Part shown: positions 21,001 through 29,948 of the stretch, piece by piece
Layout: each line of letters begins with the position of its first letter
Numbering within the stretch: the first letter of the stretch is position 1
Assembly: GCA_011391745.1 (NCBI GenBank)
Contig: JAABPX010000002.1
Location: 1-53,480, forward strand
From: Comamonadaceae bacterium
Lineage (GTDB): Bacteria > Pseudomonadota > Gammaproteobacteria > Burkholderiales > Burkholderiaceae_C
DNA: 53,480 nt
Reading direction: 5' to 3'
Program-made: the position numbers and the translations under genes
Notes under the pieces: generated by a model
The model's database searches: none
Told to the model about the DNA's origin: nothing
What the model saw: the letters and a program-made list of their open reading frames with translations, nothing else

Positions 21001-21940
21001 CATTAAGACGCAGGTGATTCACTTCATCAACAAAAAAATGCCTGGCAACCTGCCCAAAAAAACGGCCAGGGCTTTGCTCGACATCGAGGACAAGGACTAC
21101 GTTCCCATCATCCGAGACCCGCAAGCCACCACGCCCGAGACCGAGGCGGTGTTTTACTTCCCGGGCTGCGGCTCCGAGCGTTTGTTCAGCCAAGTCGGCT
21201 TGGCCACACAAGCCATGTTGTGGCACGCTGGTGTGCAAACCGTGTTGCCGCCGGGTTATCTGTGCTGCGGCTACCCGCAGCGCGGCAGTGGGCAGTTCGA
21301 CAAGGCCGACAAAATCATCACCGACAACCGGGTCCTGTTTCATCGCGTGGCCAACACGCTCAACTACTTGGACATCAAAACCGTGGTCGTGAGCTGCGGC
21401 ACCTGCTTTGACCAGTTGCAGGGTTACAAATTTGAAGAGATTTTCCCCGGCTGCCGCATCGTGGACATTCACGAATACCTGCTGGAGAAAAACATCACCT
21501 TGCCCGCGGGTCAAGGCGGTTACCTCTACCACGACCCTTGCCACAGCCCCATGAAGCAGCAAGAGCCCATGAAAACCGTTAAAGCGCTGGTGGGCAACAA
21601 CGTCATCGAGAGCAAGCGCTGCTGCGGTGAGTCGGGCACCTTGGGCGTGACGCGCCCCGACATCGCCACCCAGGTGCGTTTTCGCAAAGAGGCCGAATTG
21701 CAAAAGGATGAGCAAGCCCTGCGCCACTTAACGGGTCAAACCACGGGTGACTTAAAAATTCTCACCAGCTGCCCGAGTTGTTTGCAAGGCCTGTCCCGTT
21801 ACCAAGACGACCTGAAGTCCGGTTTGCTGGAGGCCGACTACATCGTGGTGGAGATGGCCAAACAAATTTTGGGCGAGAACTGGTTGCCCGAGTACGTGGC
21901 GCGTGCCAACCAAGGCGGTATTGAACGGGTGCTGGTGTGA
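18047..21940 (+). CDS. Giant FAD-linked oxidase / Fe-S oxidoreductase fusion (DUF3683 type)
   Basis: A 1297-residue fusion. Order: an N-terminal DUF3683-like helical region to about residue 165; a GlcD-type PCMH FAD-binding domain ([17 protein letters not shown] near 209-225); the FAD-oxidase C-terminal domain with [12 protein letters not shown] near 690. Two [4Fe-4S] motifs follow near 827 and 889 ([18 protein letters not shown]). Two CCG cysteine-rich domains follow at about 1039-1075 and 1115-1195, as in GlpC and LutA. It probably oxidises a 2-hydroxy acid such as D-lactate and passes electrons to quinone; the substrate is not shown. The ATG at 18047 is chosen over one 51 bases upstream. 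It overlaps the HIT gene (GTGA). Confidence 0.9.
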   Translation: MNASTPLNLLLAQAEDAPRLREIPYNYTSFSDREIVLRLLGAPAWSLLDQLRGERRTGRSARMLYEVLGDIWVVQRNPYLQDDLLQTPKRRQQLVEALRHRLAEVQKRRTPDADAQRDAAVGELLLAAHAAVERFAVGFEDMARLRQQAQKVLRKLTASDNIKFDGLSRVSHVTDATDWRVEYPFVVLTPDTEAEMALLVKGCVELGLTIIPRGGGTGYTGGAIPLTWKSVVINTEKLEAMTEVEHVQAPGHDKPLPTIWTEAGVVTQRVADAAERAGFVFAVDPTSAEASCVGGNIAMNAGGKKAVLWGTALDNLLSWRMVTPQAEWLEVMRTDHNLGKIHDAPVATFELRYFAADGKTPLRTEQLVIPGKTFRKEGLGKDVTDKFLSGLPGIQKEGCDGLITSARWVVHRMPAHVRTVCLEFFGNPKDGVPSIVDIKDFMFAEQTRTGTLLAGLEHLDDRYLKAVGYSTKSKKGNGGLPKMVLIGDIVGDDEDAVARATSEVIRLANGRSGEGFVAISPEARKKFWLDRKRTAAISKHTNAFKVNEDVVIPLPRMGEYTLGIERINIELSLRNKLKLCDALESFFAKGQLPLGKADDANDIPSAEWLEDRVQQALVLVREVRALWAGWLANVETHFPELQDHTLRASWKTQIRQPLQQIFSGVAFDPILAECNALHKRVLKSRVWVALHMHAGDGNVHTNIPVNSDDYEMLQTAHEAVARIMVLARSLDGVISGEHGIGITKLEFLTDEELQPFADYKAKVDPEGRFNKGKLLRGTGHQHLFDRDASLRSADLSNAYTPSFGLMGHESLIMQQSDIGAIATSVKDCLRCGKCKPVCATHVPRANLLYSPRNKILATSLLVEAFLYEEQTRRGISIKHWQEFEDVADHCTVCHKCLSPCPVNIDFGEVSMNMRNLLRKMGQKSFRPGNAAAMLMLNATNPETIQLVRGLMVGVGMRAQRWAVDLFKAWGRKQTSAPPASLGTAPIKTQVIHFINKKMPGNLPKKTARALLDIEDKDYVPIIRDPQATTPETEAVFYFPGCGSERLFSQVGLATQAMLWHAGVQTVLPPGYLCCGYPQRGSGQFDKADKIITDNRVLFHRVANTLNYLDIKTVVVSCGTCFDQLQGYKFEEIFPGCRIVDIHEYLLEKNITLPAGQGGYLYHDPCHSPMKQQEPMKTVKALVGNNVIESKRCCGESGTLGVTRPDIATQVRFRKEAELQKDEQALRHLTGQTTGDLKILTSCPSCLQGLSRYQDDLKSGLLEADYIVVEMAKQILGENWLPEYVARANQGGIERVLV

Positions 21941-22359
21941 GCGACTGCGCTCTGTGCCAAGACGATGGTGGTTTGGTGCTGGTGCGTCACGCCGATTGGC
22001 GCTTGGTGCGCGCCCTGGACACGCCCGCGTTTCCCGCCACCTACCGCGTCATTTGGAACGCCCATGCGTGTGAATGGACCGACCTAAACCCCGAACAGCG
22101 CGAGCGTTGTATGGACGTGGTGGCGCGGGTGGAGGCGCTGATGCGTCAACACCTGCAGCCCACCAAAGTCAACTTGGCCTCTTTGGGCAACGTGGTGGCC
22201 CATGTGCATTGGCATGTGGTGGCCCGTTTCGATTGGGACAGCCATTTTCCCGCACCGGTTTGGGCGACGGCGTTGCGGCCCATCGATGAGCTGCGTTGGC
22301 AAGCCGCGCGACCGCGCTTGGCGCAACTCGATGCCGCGTTGACGGCCCATTGGGCCTAA
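21937..22359 (+). CDS. HIT-family hydrolase
   Basis: A 140-residue HIT-domain protein with the histidine triad HVHWHVV (H89, H91, H93). The family hydrolyses or transfers nucleotidyl groups through a His-AMP intermediate. A short CALC motif lies at the N-terminus; HINT-type proteins sometimes bind zinc there, but the pair is incomplete. The GTG start overlaps the stop of the FAD/Fe-S gene (GTGA), so the two are coupled. The substrate is unknown. Confidence 0.88.
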   Translation: MSDCALCQDDGGLVLVRHADWRLVRALDTPAFPATYRVIWNAHACEWTDLNPEQRERCMDVVARVEALMRQHLQPTKVNLASLGNVVAHVHWHVVARFDWDSHFPAPVWATALRPIDELRWQAARPRLAQLDAALTAHWA

Positions 22360-22363
22360 CGCC

Positions 22364-22777
22364 ATGGCTGGCTTGAACAAACACAGCCCCACGCCCACCG
22401 CGATGACGGTGCACGGACAATCGCGCGAATTGGACATTGCGTTCAGCGACGGTGCGGTGTTTCGCATTCCCTTTGAACTCATGCGCGTGTTCTCGCCCTC
22501 GGCTGAGGTGCAAGGCCACTCACCCGAGCAAGCCGTGCTGCAAACCGGCAAACGCGAGGTGGGCGTTGTGGCCTTGGAGCCCGTGGGTTTGTATGCGGTT
22601 CAACCCACGTTCAGCGATGGGCACAACAGCGGCATTTTTTCTTGGGACTACCTGTATTTTTTGGGCTCGCAAGCCGACGCGCTGTGGGCTGATTACGAGG
22701 CGCGTTTGCGTTTGGCCGGGCGCGGTCGCGACGACCCCATGCCGACACGCGCCTCGGGCGCCTGCTCGAGCCAATGA
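22364..22777 (+). CDS. DUF971 protein (gamma-butyrobetaine hydroxylase-like N-terminal domain)
   Basis: A 137-residue single-domain DUF971 protein. The segments [20 protein letters not shown] and [15 protein letters not shown] are typical; the latter is the conserved core. Related domains occur at the N-terminus of gamma-butyrobetaine hydroxylase and in Fe-S assembly factors. The stand-alone bacterial form has no firm role. Its TGA overlaps an ATG (ATGA) just upstream of ubiE, a very common neighbour. Confidence 0.88.
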   Translation: MAGLNKHSPTPTAMTVHGQSRELDIAFSDGAVFRIPFELMRVFSPSAEVQGHSPEQAVLQTGKREVGVVALEPVGLYAVQPTFSDGHNSGIFSWDYLYFLGSQADALWADYEARLRLAGRGRDDPMPTRASGACSSQ

Positions 22778-22794
22778 ACACAAAGGACGGACCC

Positions 22795-23526
22795 ATGGCT
22801 TCTACCCATTTCGGATTCAAAACCGTTGACGAACGCGACAAAGCCCAACAGGTGCGTGGCGTGTTCGACTCGGTCGCCTCCAAATACGACCTCATGAACG
22901 ACTTGATGTCTGGCGGGCTGCACCGCTGGTGGAAGCGCTACACCATGGCCGTGGCCAACCCTCAGCCGGGTCAACACGCTTTGGACATCGCGGGCGGCAC
23001 GGGCGACCTGTCAATCGCCTTTGCCCGAAAGGTCGGACCCCAAGGCCGTGTGGTGCACACCGACATCAACGAAGCCATGCTGCGCGAAGGCCGAAACCGC
23101 ATCTTGAATGAGGGTTTGGTCTTGGAGTCCATGGTCTGCGACGCTGAGCAGCTGCCCTTCCCCGATGCCTCGTTTGACTTTGTGTCGGTGGCCTTTGGTT
23201 TGCGCAACATGACGCACAAAGACCGCGCCCTGGCCGAGATGCACCGCGTGCTCAAGCCGGGCGGCAAATTGCTGGTGTTGGAGTTTTCCAAAGTCGCCCA
23301 GCCTTTGGAGAAAGCCTACGACTGGTATTCCTTCAACATCTTGCCCAAGCTGGGGCAGTGGGTGGCCAACGATGCCGAGAGTTACCGTTATTTGGCGGAG
23401 TCCATTCGCATGCACCCCGACCAAGCCACGCTGCGTGAGATGATGCGCAGCGCTGGCTTTGGTCATGTGGATGTGCACAACCTGACGGCGGGCGTGGTGG
23501 CCTTGCACCTCGGGGTGAAATGTTGA
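22795..23526 (+). CDS. ubiE: Ubiquinone/menaquinone C-methyltransferase UbiE
   Basis: A 243-residue class I SAM methyltransferase that C-methylates the quinone ring in ubiquinone (and demethylmenaquinone) synthesis. It carries [19 protein letters not shown], the SAM motif [12 protein letters not shown] and the family motif [19 protein letters not shown] choose the ATG at 22795, with GGACGG upstream and a standard N-terminus, over the ATG at 22774 that overlaps DUF971. It leads a quinone cluster with ubiJ and ubiB. Confidence 0.95.
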   Translation: MASTHFGFKTVDERDKAQQVRGVFDSVASKYDLMNDLMSGGLHRWWKRYTMAVANPQPGQHALDIAGGTGDLSIAFARKVGPQGRVVHTDINEAMLREGRNRILNEGLVLESMVCDAEQLPFPDASFDFVSVAFGLRNMTHKDRALAEMHRVLKPGGKLLVLEFSKVAQPLEKAYDWYSFNILPKLGQWVANDAESYRYLAESIRMHPDQATLREMMRSAGFGHVDVHNLTAGVVALHLGVKC

Positions 23527-23578
23527 ACTTTGTTTGGGTGACAATGTCGTACAGACATTTCATTGTTTGGAGGTGAAT

Positions 23579-24547
23579 ATGACGAAATTCTTGTCGGTGA
23601 TGTTGGTGTGTGTCATGGTTTTGGGCTCAGCCGATGTGTGGGCCAAACGCATGGGCGGCGGCAAGTCGTTTGGTAAGCAGTCCAATCAGGTGACCCAGCG
23701 CGAAGCCGCGCCCCCGGCCAATAACGCCGCACCCGCTTCCCCAGCGGCCCAGCCGGGTGCTGCCAACCGACCCGCCAACGCCGCCCCTGCGGCACCCGCC
23801 AGCCGCCCATGGGGGGCCATGCTCGGCGGCTTGGCCGCTGGTTTGGGCTTGGCTTGGTTGGCCTCCAGTTTGGGCTTTGGTGAGGGCTTTGGGCAAGTGC
23901 TCTTGCTCTTGCTGGCCGGTGTGGCGATTTGGATGGTCATTCGGATGGTCATGCGTGGCCGCTCGCCATCGTCGGGTGGCATGGCTTACCAAGGTGCCAC
24001 CGCCGCCCAAGCCCCGCGCAACTACAACAGCAGCAACGTTGGCAACGATGCCTCGGCCCGTCCGTGGGAGTCCAACCAAACCGCGTTCAGTGGCGCGACA
24101 GCCGCCGGTGCGGGCGGCTCCATGATCGGCTCGGCCTTGGGCGGGCAACAAACTTGGGGCATCCCAGCGGGTTTTGACGTGGACGGTTTCATCAGCGCAT
24201 CCAAAACCAATTTCATGACCTTACAAGCCGCGTGGGACCGTGGCGACATCAGCAGTTTGCGGGCCATGATGACCGATGAAATGTTGGCCGAGATCAAAAC
24301 CCAATTGGCCGAACGCGAGCATGCCAGCGACGGGCGGCCCAACGTGACCGAAATTTTGTCGCTCGACGCGCGCTTGCTGGGCATTGAAGAGACGGGCGAT
24401 GTGTACATGGCCAGCGTGGAATACAACGGCCTGTCGCGCGAAGAGCCCTCAGCAGGGCCGAGCCCATTCCGCGAGGTTTGGAACATCACGCGCCCCAAAA
24501 ACGGCCCTGGGGGTTGGTTGGTGGCGGGTGTCCAAGCCCTGAATTGA
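23579..24547 (+). CDS. Tim44-like domain membrane protein
   Basis: A 322-residue protein. A signal or first membrane segment (LSVMLVCVMVLGSADVWA) is followed by KRMGGGKSFGKQ, typical of bacterial Tim44-like proteins. A long Ala/Pro-rich linker (about residues 40-78) follows, then two hydrophobic helices (LGGLAAGLGLAWLASSLGF and VLLLLLAGVAIWMVIRMVM). The C-terminal Tim44-like domain runs from about residue 200. A good GGAGGTG ribosome-binding site fixes the start at 23579. The bacterial function is unclear. It sits between ubiE and ubiJ, as in other Burkholderiales. Confidence 0.85.
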   Translation: MTKFLSVMLVCVMVLGSADVWAKRMGGGKSFGKQSNQVTQREAAPPANNAAPASPAAQPGAANRPANAAPAAPASRPWGAMLGGLAAGLGLAWLASSLGFGEGFGQVLLLLLAGVAIWMVIRMVMRGRSPSSGGMAYQGATAAQAPRNYNSSNVGNDASARPWESNQTAFSGATAAGAGGSMIGSALGGQQTWGIPAGFDVDGFISASKTNFMTLQAAWDRGDISSLRAMMTDEMLAEIKTQLAEREHASDGRPNVTEILSLDARLLGIEETGDVYMASVEYNGLSREEPSAGPSPFREVWNITRPKNGPGGWLVAGVQALN

Positions 24548-24552
24548 TCTGC

Positions 24553-25086
24553 ATGAACGCCGCCCATTCATTTCCCACGCCGTCCACCCTGTTGACGGCC
24601 CTCTCGGGTTTGCAGCCGCCAGCATGGCTGATCGATGAGGTGCAAAACCGTTGCGTCTTGTTGCTCAACCATGTGCTGGGTCAAGAGCCCGCTGCCATGG
24701 AGCGCTTGCGTCGTCAACGCGGCAAACCTTTGCTGGTGCAATGGGGGCGAGTGAATCTGTGTTTGCAGGCCACAGCGGCCGGTTTGTTGGAGCGCGCTGC
24801 GCCGAACGCCGAGCCCGAGTTGACCGTCACCCTGACCCAAACCGATCCCCGCGACCTGATCCCTGCGGTGCTCAAAGGTGGCCGTCCTGCCTTGGATGTG
24901 CGCGGTGATGTGCAGTTCGCGGCGGAAGTGGCGTGGCTGGCTGAGAACGTTCGCTGGGACTTGGAAGAAGACCTCTCGCGTTGGGTGGGTGATGCCCCCG
25001 CCCACGGCTTGGTGGGCATGGCGCGGCGTGTGCGGCAAGCCATAGAAGGCTTTTTGCCCAAAGCCAGCGCCGAACGGGGTGCCTGA
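24553..25086 (+). CDS. ubiJ: Ubiquinone biosynthesis accessory factor UbiJ (SCP2 domain)
   Basis: A 177-residue protein with an SCP2 sterol-carrier-like domain in the middle and a helical C-terminus ([20 protein letters not shown]). UbiJ binds the hydrophobic quinone intermediates and scaffolds the Ubi complex. The identification rests on the fold-like sequence and on its position directly before ubiB and after ubiE. The ATG at 24553 follows the Tim44-like stop by 5 bases; its TGA overlaps the ubiB ATG. Confidence 0.85.
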   Translation: MNAAHSFPTPSTLLTALSGLQPPAWLIDEVQNRCVLLLNHVLGQEPAAMERLRRQRGKPLLVQWGRVNLCLQATAAGLLERAAPNAEPELTVTLTQTDPRDLIPAVLKGGRPALDVRGDVQFAAEVAWLAENVRWDLEEDLSRWVGDAPAHGLVGMARRVRQAIEGFLPKASAERGA

Positions 25087-26654
25087 TGCGGTGGTTTCGG
25101 GGCCTGTTCATCCTGTGGGTGGTTTTTCGCTTTGGTCTGGATGAACTGGTACTGTCCAATTTCCGGCACCCTTTTTTACGCGGTTTAACGCGGGTCTTGA
25201 CCCTCGGTAGGCGCCTGGATGCGCCGCGCGGCCAACGCTTGCGCCAAGCCTTGGAGCGACTGGGGCCGATTTTTGTGAAGTTCGGCCAGGTCTTGTCCAC
25301 CCGACGCGATTTGCTGCCGACCGACATCGCCGACGAGTTGGCGCATCTGCAAGACCGTGTGCCACCGTTTGACAGCGCGGTGGCGGTGGCCACCATCGAG
25401 CGCGCCTTGGGCGTGCCGGTCGATGAGGTGTTCGCTGATTTTGAGCGTAAACCCGTGGCCAGTGCGTCCATTGCCCAAGTGCATTTCGCTACCCTTCGCC
25501 GCGGTCGCCACGCGGGGCGCGAAGTGGCCATCAAGGTGCTGCGCCCGAACATGCTGCCGGTCATTGAAAAAGACCTGAGCCTCATGCGCATGATGGCGGC
25601 GTGGTTGGAAAAACTCTCCACCGACGGCAAACGCCTCAAGCCGCGCGAAGTGGTGGCCGAATTCGACAAGCACCTGCACGACGAGCTCGATCTGTTGCGC
25701 GAAGCTTCGAGCGCGGCGCAATTGCGGCGCAACATGGCCGAATTGGATTTGGTGCTCATTCCCGAAATGTTTTGGGACTTTTGCCGCACCGATGTTTTGG
25801 TCATGGAGCGCATGCACGGTGTGCCCATCAACCAAGTGGAGGTGTTGCGCAAGGCCGGTGTGGACATCCCCAAGCTGGCCCGCGACGGCGTGACCCTTTT
25901 TTTCACCCAGGTGTTTCGCGACGGTTTTTTTCACGCCGACATGCACCCCGGCAACATTCAAGTCAGTTTGGCCCCAGCCACCTTTGGGCGATACATTTCC
26001 TTGGATTTCGGTATCGTGGGCACGCTCACCGAGTTCGATAAGGAATACTTGGCGCAGAACTTCACGGCTTTTTTCCGACGCGACTACAAACGCGTGGCCG
26101 AGCTGCACATTGAGTCGGGCTGGGTGCCCTCAAGCACCCGGGTGGACGAACTCGAAGGGGCTGTTCGTGCGGTATGCGAGCCGTATTTTGATCGGCCATT
26201 GAAAGAAATTTCGCTGGGCTTGGTGCTCATGCGTTTGTTCCAAACCTCGCGTCGCTTCAACGTCGAGATCCAGCCGCAACTGGTGCTGTTACAAAAAACC
26301 CTGCTCAATATTGAAGGCTTGGGGCGCCAACTCGATCCCGAACTCGATTTGTGGAGCACCGCCAAGCCCTTCTTGGAGCGCTGGATGGATCAGCAAGTGG
26401 GCCCCGCAAAGCTGTGGGCGCAACTCAAAGCCGAGGCACCGCAGTACGCCAAACTCTTGCCCATGCTGCCGCGCTTGTTACAAGGTTATTTGCAACAACG
26501 CACACCCGACTTGCAGCGCGAATTGGCCGAATTGCGCCATGAGCAACGCCGCACACACCGCTTGTTGCAGTCGGCCATTTTGGTGGTCTTGGGCTTTGCC
26601 TTGGGCGGCATGGTGACGGTGGGCTTGCTGCGTTGGCTGCACCCAATCCTATAA
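25086..26654 (+). CDS. ubiB: Ubiquinone biosynthesis atypical kinase/ATPase UbiB
   Basis: A 522-residue UbiB/ABC1/ADCK protein. The KxGQ-type motif appears as [16 protein letters not shown] near residues 61-76. An A-rich nucleotide loop is present at ASIAQVHFA, and the kinase-like core has [10 protein letters not shown] and LDFGIVG. Two C-terminal membrane helices ([17 protein letters not shown]) anchor it. It assists ubiquinone synthesis, probably by extracting intermediates from the membrane. It overlaps ubiJ by one base (TGATG). Confidence 0.95.
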   Translation: MRWFRGLFILWVVFRFGLDELVLSNFRHPFLRGLTRVLTLGRRLDAPRGQRLRQALERLGPIFVKFGQVLSTRRDLLPTDIADELAHLQDRVPPFDSAVAVATIERALGVPVDEVFADFERKPVASASIAQVHFATLRRGRHAGREVAIKVLRPNMLPVIEKDLSLMRMMAAWLEKLSTDGKRLKPREVVAEFDKHLHDELDLLREASSAAQLRRNMAELDLVLIPEMFWDFCRTDVLVMERMHGVPINQVEVLRKAGVDIPKLARDGVTLFFTQVFRDGFFHADMHPGNIQVSLAPATFGRYISLDFGIVGTLTEFDKEYLAQNFTAFFRRDYKRVAELHIESGWVPSSTRVDELEGAVRAVCEPYFDRPLKEISLGLVLMRLFQTSRRFNVEIQPQLVLLQKTLLNIEGLGRQLDPELDLWSTAKPFLERWMDQQVGPAKLWAQLKAEAPQYAKLLPMLPRLLQGYLQQRTPDLQRELAELRHEQRRTHRLLQSAILVVLGFALGGMVTVGLLRWLHPIL

Positions 26655-26718
26655 TGATGGGCTTTGGTCCGTTTGCAAGTCAGCAAGCGGTTTTCAACGC
26701 CTTCCCAAGGTTCACGAC

Positions 26719-26979
26719 ATGCCCATTTATGCCTATCAGTGCGAGTCCTGTGGCCATGCCAAGGATGTGTTGCAAAAAATCGCCGACGCCCCGCTCACCG
26801 ATTGCCCCGCGTGTGGAGCGCCCCGTTTCAAAAAACGGCTGACCGCCGCAGGCTTCCAGCTCAAAGGCTCGGGCTGGTACGCCACCGACTTTCGCGGTGG
26901 TGCCTCGACGCCCGCTGAAGGGGCTGCCCCGGCCGCCAGCACCTCTGCTACCCCCGCTGCGCCCAGCACATCCACCTGA
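26719..26979 (+). CDS. FmdB-type zinc-ribbon protein
   Basis: An 86-residue protein starting MPIYAYQCESCGH. Two CxxC pairs (C8/C11 and C29/C32) form the zinc ribbon, followed by a Ser/Thr/Ala-rich tail. The family is annotated as putative regulatory protein, FmdB; function is unproven. TATAAT at 26650-26655, upstream of the gene, may be a promoter, although the only -35-like match (TTGCTG) has a long 19-base spacer. Confidence 0.85.
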   Translation: MPIYAYQCESCGHAKDVLQKIADAPLTDCPACGAPRFKKRLTAAGFQLKGSGWYATDFRGGASTPAEGAAPAASTSATPAAPSTST

Positions 26980-26985
26980 GCCCCC

Positions 26986-27642
26986 ATGACCGCTCTTCGC
27001 AAATGGCTGCTCTCTGGCTTGTTGGTGTTGGTGCCCTTCATCATCACCCTGTGGGTGCTCGATTGGGTGGTGTCCACGCTGGACACCAGCTTGCAAGTTT
27101 TGCCCATCGATTGGCAACCCGATGCCCTGTTTGGTATGCACATTCCGGGTTTCGGCGTGTTGTTTGCGTTGGCGGTGGTTTTGTCGATTGGGGCGCTGGC
27201 GTCCAACATCATTGGCAACCGCTTGGTGAGTTGGTGGCACAGCCTGCTGCACCGCATTCCCGTTGTGCGATCAATTTATTCCGGCGTCAAGCAAATCTCC
27301 GACACGGTGTTCTCAGACAAGGGCAATGCCTTTCGCAAGTCCATGCTTGTGCAGTGGCCACACCCTGGCATGTGGAGCATCGGTTTTTTGACTGGCGCAC
27401 CCGCAGGTGGTGTCTTGCACCACTTGCGCCAAACGCCGGGTGGCGAGCCCGACGATGACTTTGTCAGCGTGTTTGTGCCCACGACACCCAACCCGACCGG
27501 CGGCTATTTTGTGATGGTGCGCCGTCGCGATTGTGTTGAGTTGGCCATGAGCGTGGACGAAGCGCTGACCTATATTGTTTCCATGGGCGTGATTGCCCCC
27601 GGTGGCACTCGCAACGCCGCCCCCCATCCCCCCACGCCTTGA
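26986..27642 (+). CDS. DUF502 family membrane protein
   Basis: A 218-residue DUF502 protein. Two N-terminal transmembrane helices lie at about 9-30 ([20 protein letters not shown]) and 57-80. The conserved motif [18 protein letters not shown] and a soluble C-terminal region with [16 protein letters not shown] follow. Both motifs are diagnostic; function is unknown. It is 6 bases after fmdB and followed by aspS, a common order in betaproteobacteria. Confidence 0.9.
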   Translation: MTALRKWLLSGLLVLVPFIITLWVLDWVVSTLDTSLQVLPIDWQPDALFGMHIPGFGVLFALAVVLSIGALASNIIGNRLVSWWHSLLHRIPVVRSIYSGVKQISDTVFSDKGNAFRKSMLVQWPHPGMWSIGFLTGAPAGGVLHHLRQTPGGEPDDDFVSVFVPTTPNPTGGYFVMVRRRDCVELAMSVDEALTYIVSMGVIAPGGTRNAAPHPPTP

Positions 27643-27676
27643 GCTTGTAAACCCTTGCGTTGAAAGAAAACCACCT

Positions 27677-29488
27677 ATGGCCATGCGCTCCCACTATTGC
27701 GGTCTCGTGACCGAAGCCCTGTCCGGTCAAACCGTGAGCCTGTGCGGCTGGGTCAACCGTCGCCGCGACCACGGTGGCGTCATCTTCATCGACTTGCGCG
27801 ACCGCGAAGGTTATGTGCAGGTGGTGTGCGATCCCGATCGTCCCGAGATGTTCAAAGTGGCCGAAGAGGTGCGCAACGAATACTGCGTGCAGGTCAAAGG
27901 CGTGGTGCGTGCACGTCCCGATGGCACCAGCAACGACGGCCTCAAGAGCGGCAACATCGAGGTGCTTTGCCATGAATTGATTGTCTTGAACGAATCCGTC
28001 ACGCCGCCCTTCCAGATCGACGACGAGAACCTGTCGGAGACAACCCGCCTCACGCACCGTGTGCTCGACTTGCGCCGCCCCTACATGCAAAACAACCTCA
28101 TGCTGCGCTACAAGGTGGCCATGGAGGTGCGCAAGTATTTGGACGAAAACGGCTTTGTGGACATCGAAACCCCCATGCTCACCAAGAGCACGCCCGAAGG
28201 CGCGCGCGACTACCTTGTGCCCAGCCGTGTCCACGATGGTCAGTTTTTTGCCTTGCCCCAATCGCCCCAGCTTTTCAAACAGCTGTTGATGGTGGCGGGT
28301 TACGACCGTTACTACCAGATCACCAAATGTTTCCGCGACGAAGACCTGCGAGCCGACCGTCAGCCTGAATTCACCCAGATCGATATTGAAACCTCGTTCT
28401 TGAGCGAGGAAGAAATTCGCGACATGTTCCAAGGCATGATCAAGCGCGTGTTCCAAAACACCATCGGCGTGGACCTGGGCGACTTCCCCGTCATGACCTA
28501 TCAGGATGCGATGCACGTCTATGGCTCTGACAAGCCCGACTTGCGCGTGAAGCTGCGGTTTGCCGATGTCACCGATGTCATGGGCGACGTGGACTTTAAA
28601 GTGTTCTCGGGTGCCGCCAACATGAAGGGTGGCCGTGTGGTGGCCCTGCGCGTGCCCAATGGCTCCGTCGAAGGAGGCGGCATCAGCCGCGGCGAGATCG
28701 ACGCATACACCGAGTTCGTCAAAATTTACGGGGCCAAAGGCTTGGCCTACATCCGGGTCAACGACCTGACCAAAGGCCGCGACGGTTTGCAGTCGCCCAT
28801 CGTCAAGAACATCCACGACGCGGCACTCAAGGCGGTGCTGGAGCGCTCGGGTGCGCAAAACGGCGACTTGATCTTCTTCGGTGCCGACAAAGCCAAGATC
28901 GTCAACGACGCCATCGGTGCTTTGCGCATCAAGATCGGTCACAGCGAGTTCGGCAAGAAAAACGGTCTGTTCGAAGACCGTTGGGCCCCGCTGTGGGTGG
29001 TTGACTTTCCGATGTTCGAGCACGACGAAGAGAACGACCGCTGGACGGCCGTGCACCACCCCTTCACCGCGCCCAAAGACGGCCACGAAGACTGGATGGT
29101 CACCGCGCCCGAAAAGTGCATTTCCAAGGGCTACGACATGGTCTTGAACGGCTGGGAAATGGGCGGCGGCTCGGTGCGTATACACCGCGCCGACGTGCAG
29201 CAAAAAGTGTTTGACGCCTTGAAGATCACGCCCGAAGAAGCCCAGCTCAAATTTGGCTTCTTGCTCGATGCCCTGCAATACGGCGCGCCACCGCACGGCG
29301 GTTTGGCCTTCGGTTTGGACCGCATCGTCACGCTCATGACCGGTGCCGAATCGATCCGCGACGTGATCGCCTTCCCCAAGACCCAACGCGCTCAGTGTTT
29401 GCTCACCCAAGCGCCTAGCCCAGTGGACGAAAAACAATTGCGCGAATTGCACATCCGCTTGCGCAACGTGGACGCAGTCAAAACTTAA
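27677..29488 (+). CDS. aspS: Aspartyl-tRNA synthetase
   Basis: A 603-residue bacterial-type class II AspRS. The N-terminal OB anticodon-binding fold contains [20 protein letters not shown]. Motif 2 lies in [23 protein letters not shown] insertion domain (about 300-420) and motif 3 [10 protein letters not shown] follow. The ATG at 27677 (GAAAG upstream) is used; an in-frame extension to 27593 overlaps DUF502. Whether it also charges tRNA-Asn cannot be told here. Confidence 0.96.
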   Translation: MAMRSHYCGLVTEALSGQTVSLCGWVNRRRDHGGVIFIDLRDREGYVQVVCDPDRPEMFKVAEEVRNEYCVQVKGVVRARPDGTSNDGLKSGNIEVLCHELIVLNESVTPPFQIDDENLSETTRLTHRVLDLRRPYMQNNLMLRYKVAMEVRKYLDENGFVDIETPMLTKSTPEGARDYLVPSRVHDGQFFALPQSPQLFKQLLMVAGYDRYYQITKCFRDEDLRADRQPEFTQIDIETSFLSEEEIRDMFQGMIKRVFQNTIGVDLGDFPVMTYQDAMHVYGSDKPDLRVKLRFADVTDVMGDVDFKVFSGAANMKGGRVVALRVPNGSVEGGGISRGEIDAYTEFVKIYGAKGLAYIRVNDLTKGRDGLQSPIVKNIHDAALKAVLERSGAQNGDLIFFGADKAKIVNDAIGALRIKIGHSEFGKKNGLFEDRWAPLWVVDFPMFEHDEENDRWTAVHHPFTAPKDGHEDWMVTAPEKCISKGYDMVLNGWEMGGGSVRIHRADVQQKVFDALKITPEEAQLKFGFLLDALQYGAPPHGGLAFGLDRIVTLMTGAESIRDVIAFPKTQRAQCLLTQAPSPVDEKQLRELHIRLRNVDAVKT

Positions 29489-29509
29489 AGTATGGCCTCA
29501 GTGGGCGAA

Positions 29510-29948
29510 TCATCGCGGTTCGTCCAAATTCAGCACGCTCACTAGGGGCACATCGTCAGGCGCGGTGTGGTCCGCCACCATCACTTTGCGACGGCTGCCG
29601 GCTGACAACATGTGCAGGCGCTTGTCGAGGTGTTGGCTCATACCGAGTTCTTCGGCCAAGTCTTGCAGTAGGTTTGGGTTCCAGCGCGGGTACTGCGCAC
29701 GTAAAGCGTCCCAACTGGCTTGCACGGTGATGGCGTCGTGCGCAGCACCTCGCAAGTCCACCCAAAACACACCGCCCACGGCGGGTTACCTGCCCCGCCG
29801 TGGGCGGCACTTCGCCCGCGAGCAAGCGCAGCAGCGTGGTCTTACCACAAGCTTCACCACCACACACCCAATGCACCCCCGCGCGCCAGTTGGCGTTCAG
29901 GCCTTGAATAGGCCCGTGGCTCAGATCACGAACGTGCAGCACGGTCAT
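29510..29948 (-). pseudogene. Frameshifted, truncated ABC transporter ATP-binding protein
   Basis: The first frame (ATG at 29948) reads MTVLHVRDLSHGPIQGL and then a Walker A GGEACGKTTLLRLLAG, but runs out of ABC homology near 29785. Homology resumes in another frame with GVFWVDLRGAAHDA and the signature LSAGSRRK. It ends LNLDEPR at a stop, directly after a Walker B-like LDEP and before any H-loop. One extra C within GTGGGCGG near 29783 would explain the shift. The start overlaps the acoR end by 23 bases. Decay or a sequencing indel are both possible for the shift; the early stop is a second defect. Confidence 0.7.

Noticed and set aside
19565..21727. Long minus-strand open frame (about 720 codons) inside the FAD/Fe-S gene
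   Set aside because: It is fully antisense to a gene with strong domain motifs, and its own translation is low-complexity His/Gln/Val-rich with no domain. It is a product of codon bias.
27464..29452. Long minus-strand open frame (about 660 codons) opposite aspS
   Set aside because: It mirrors aspS codons and has no recognisable motif.
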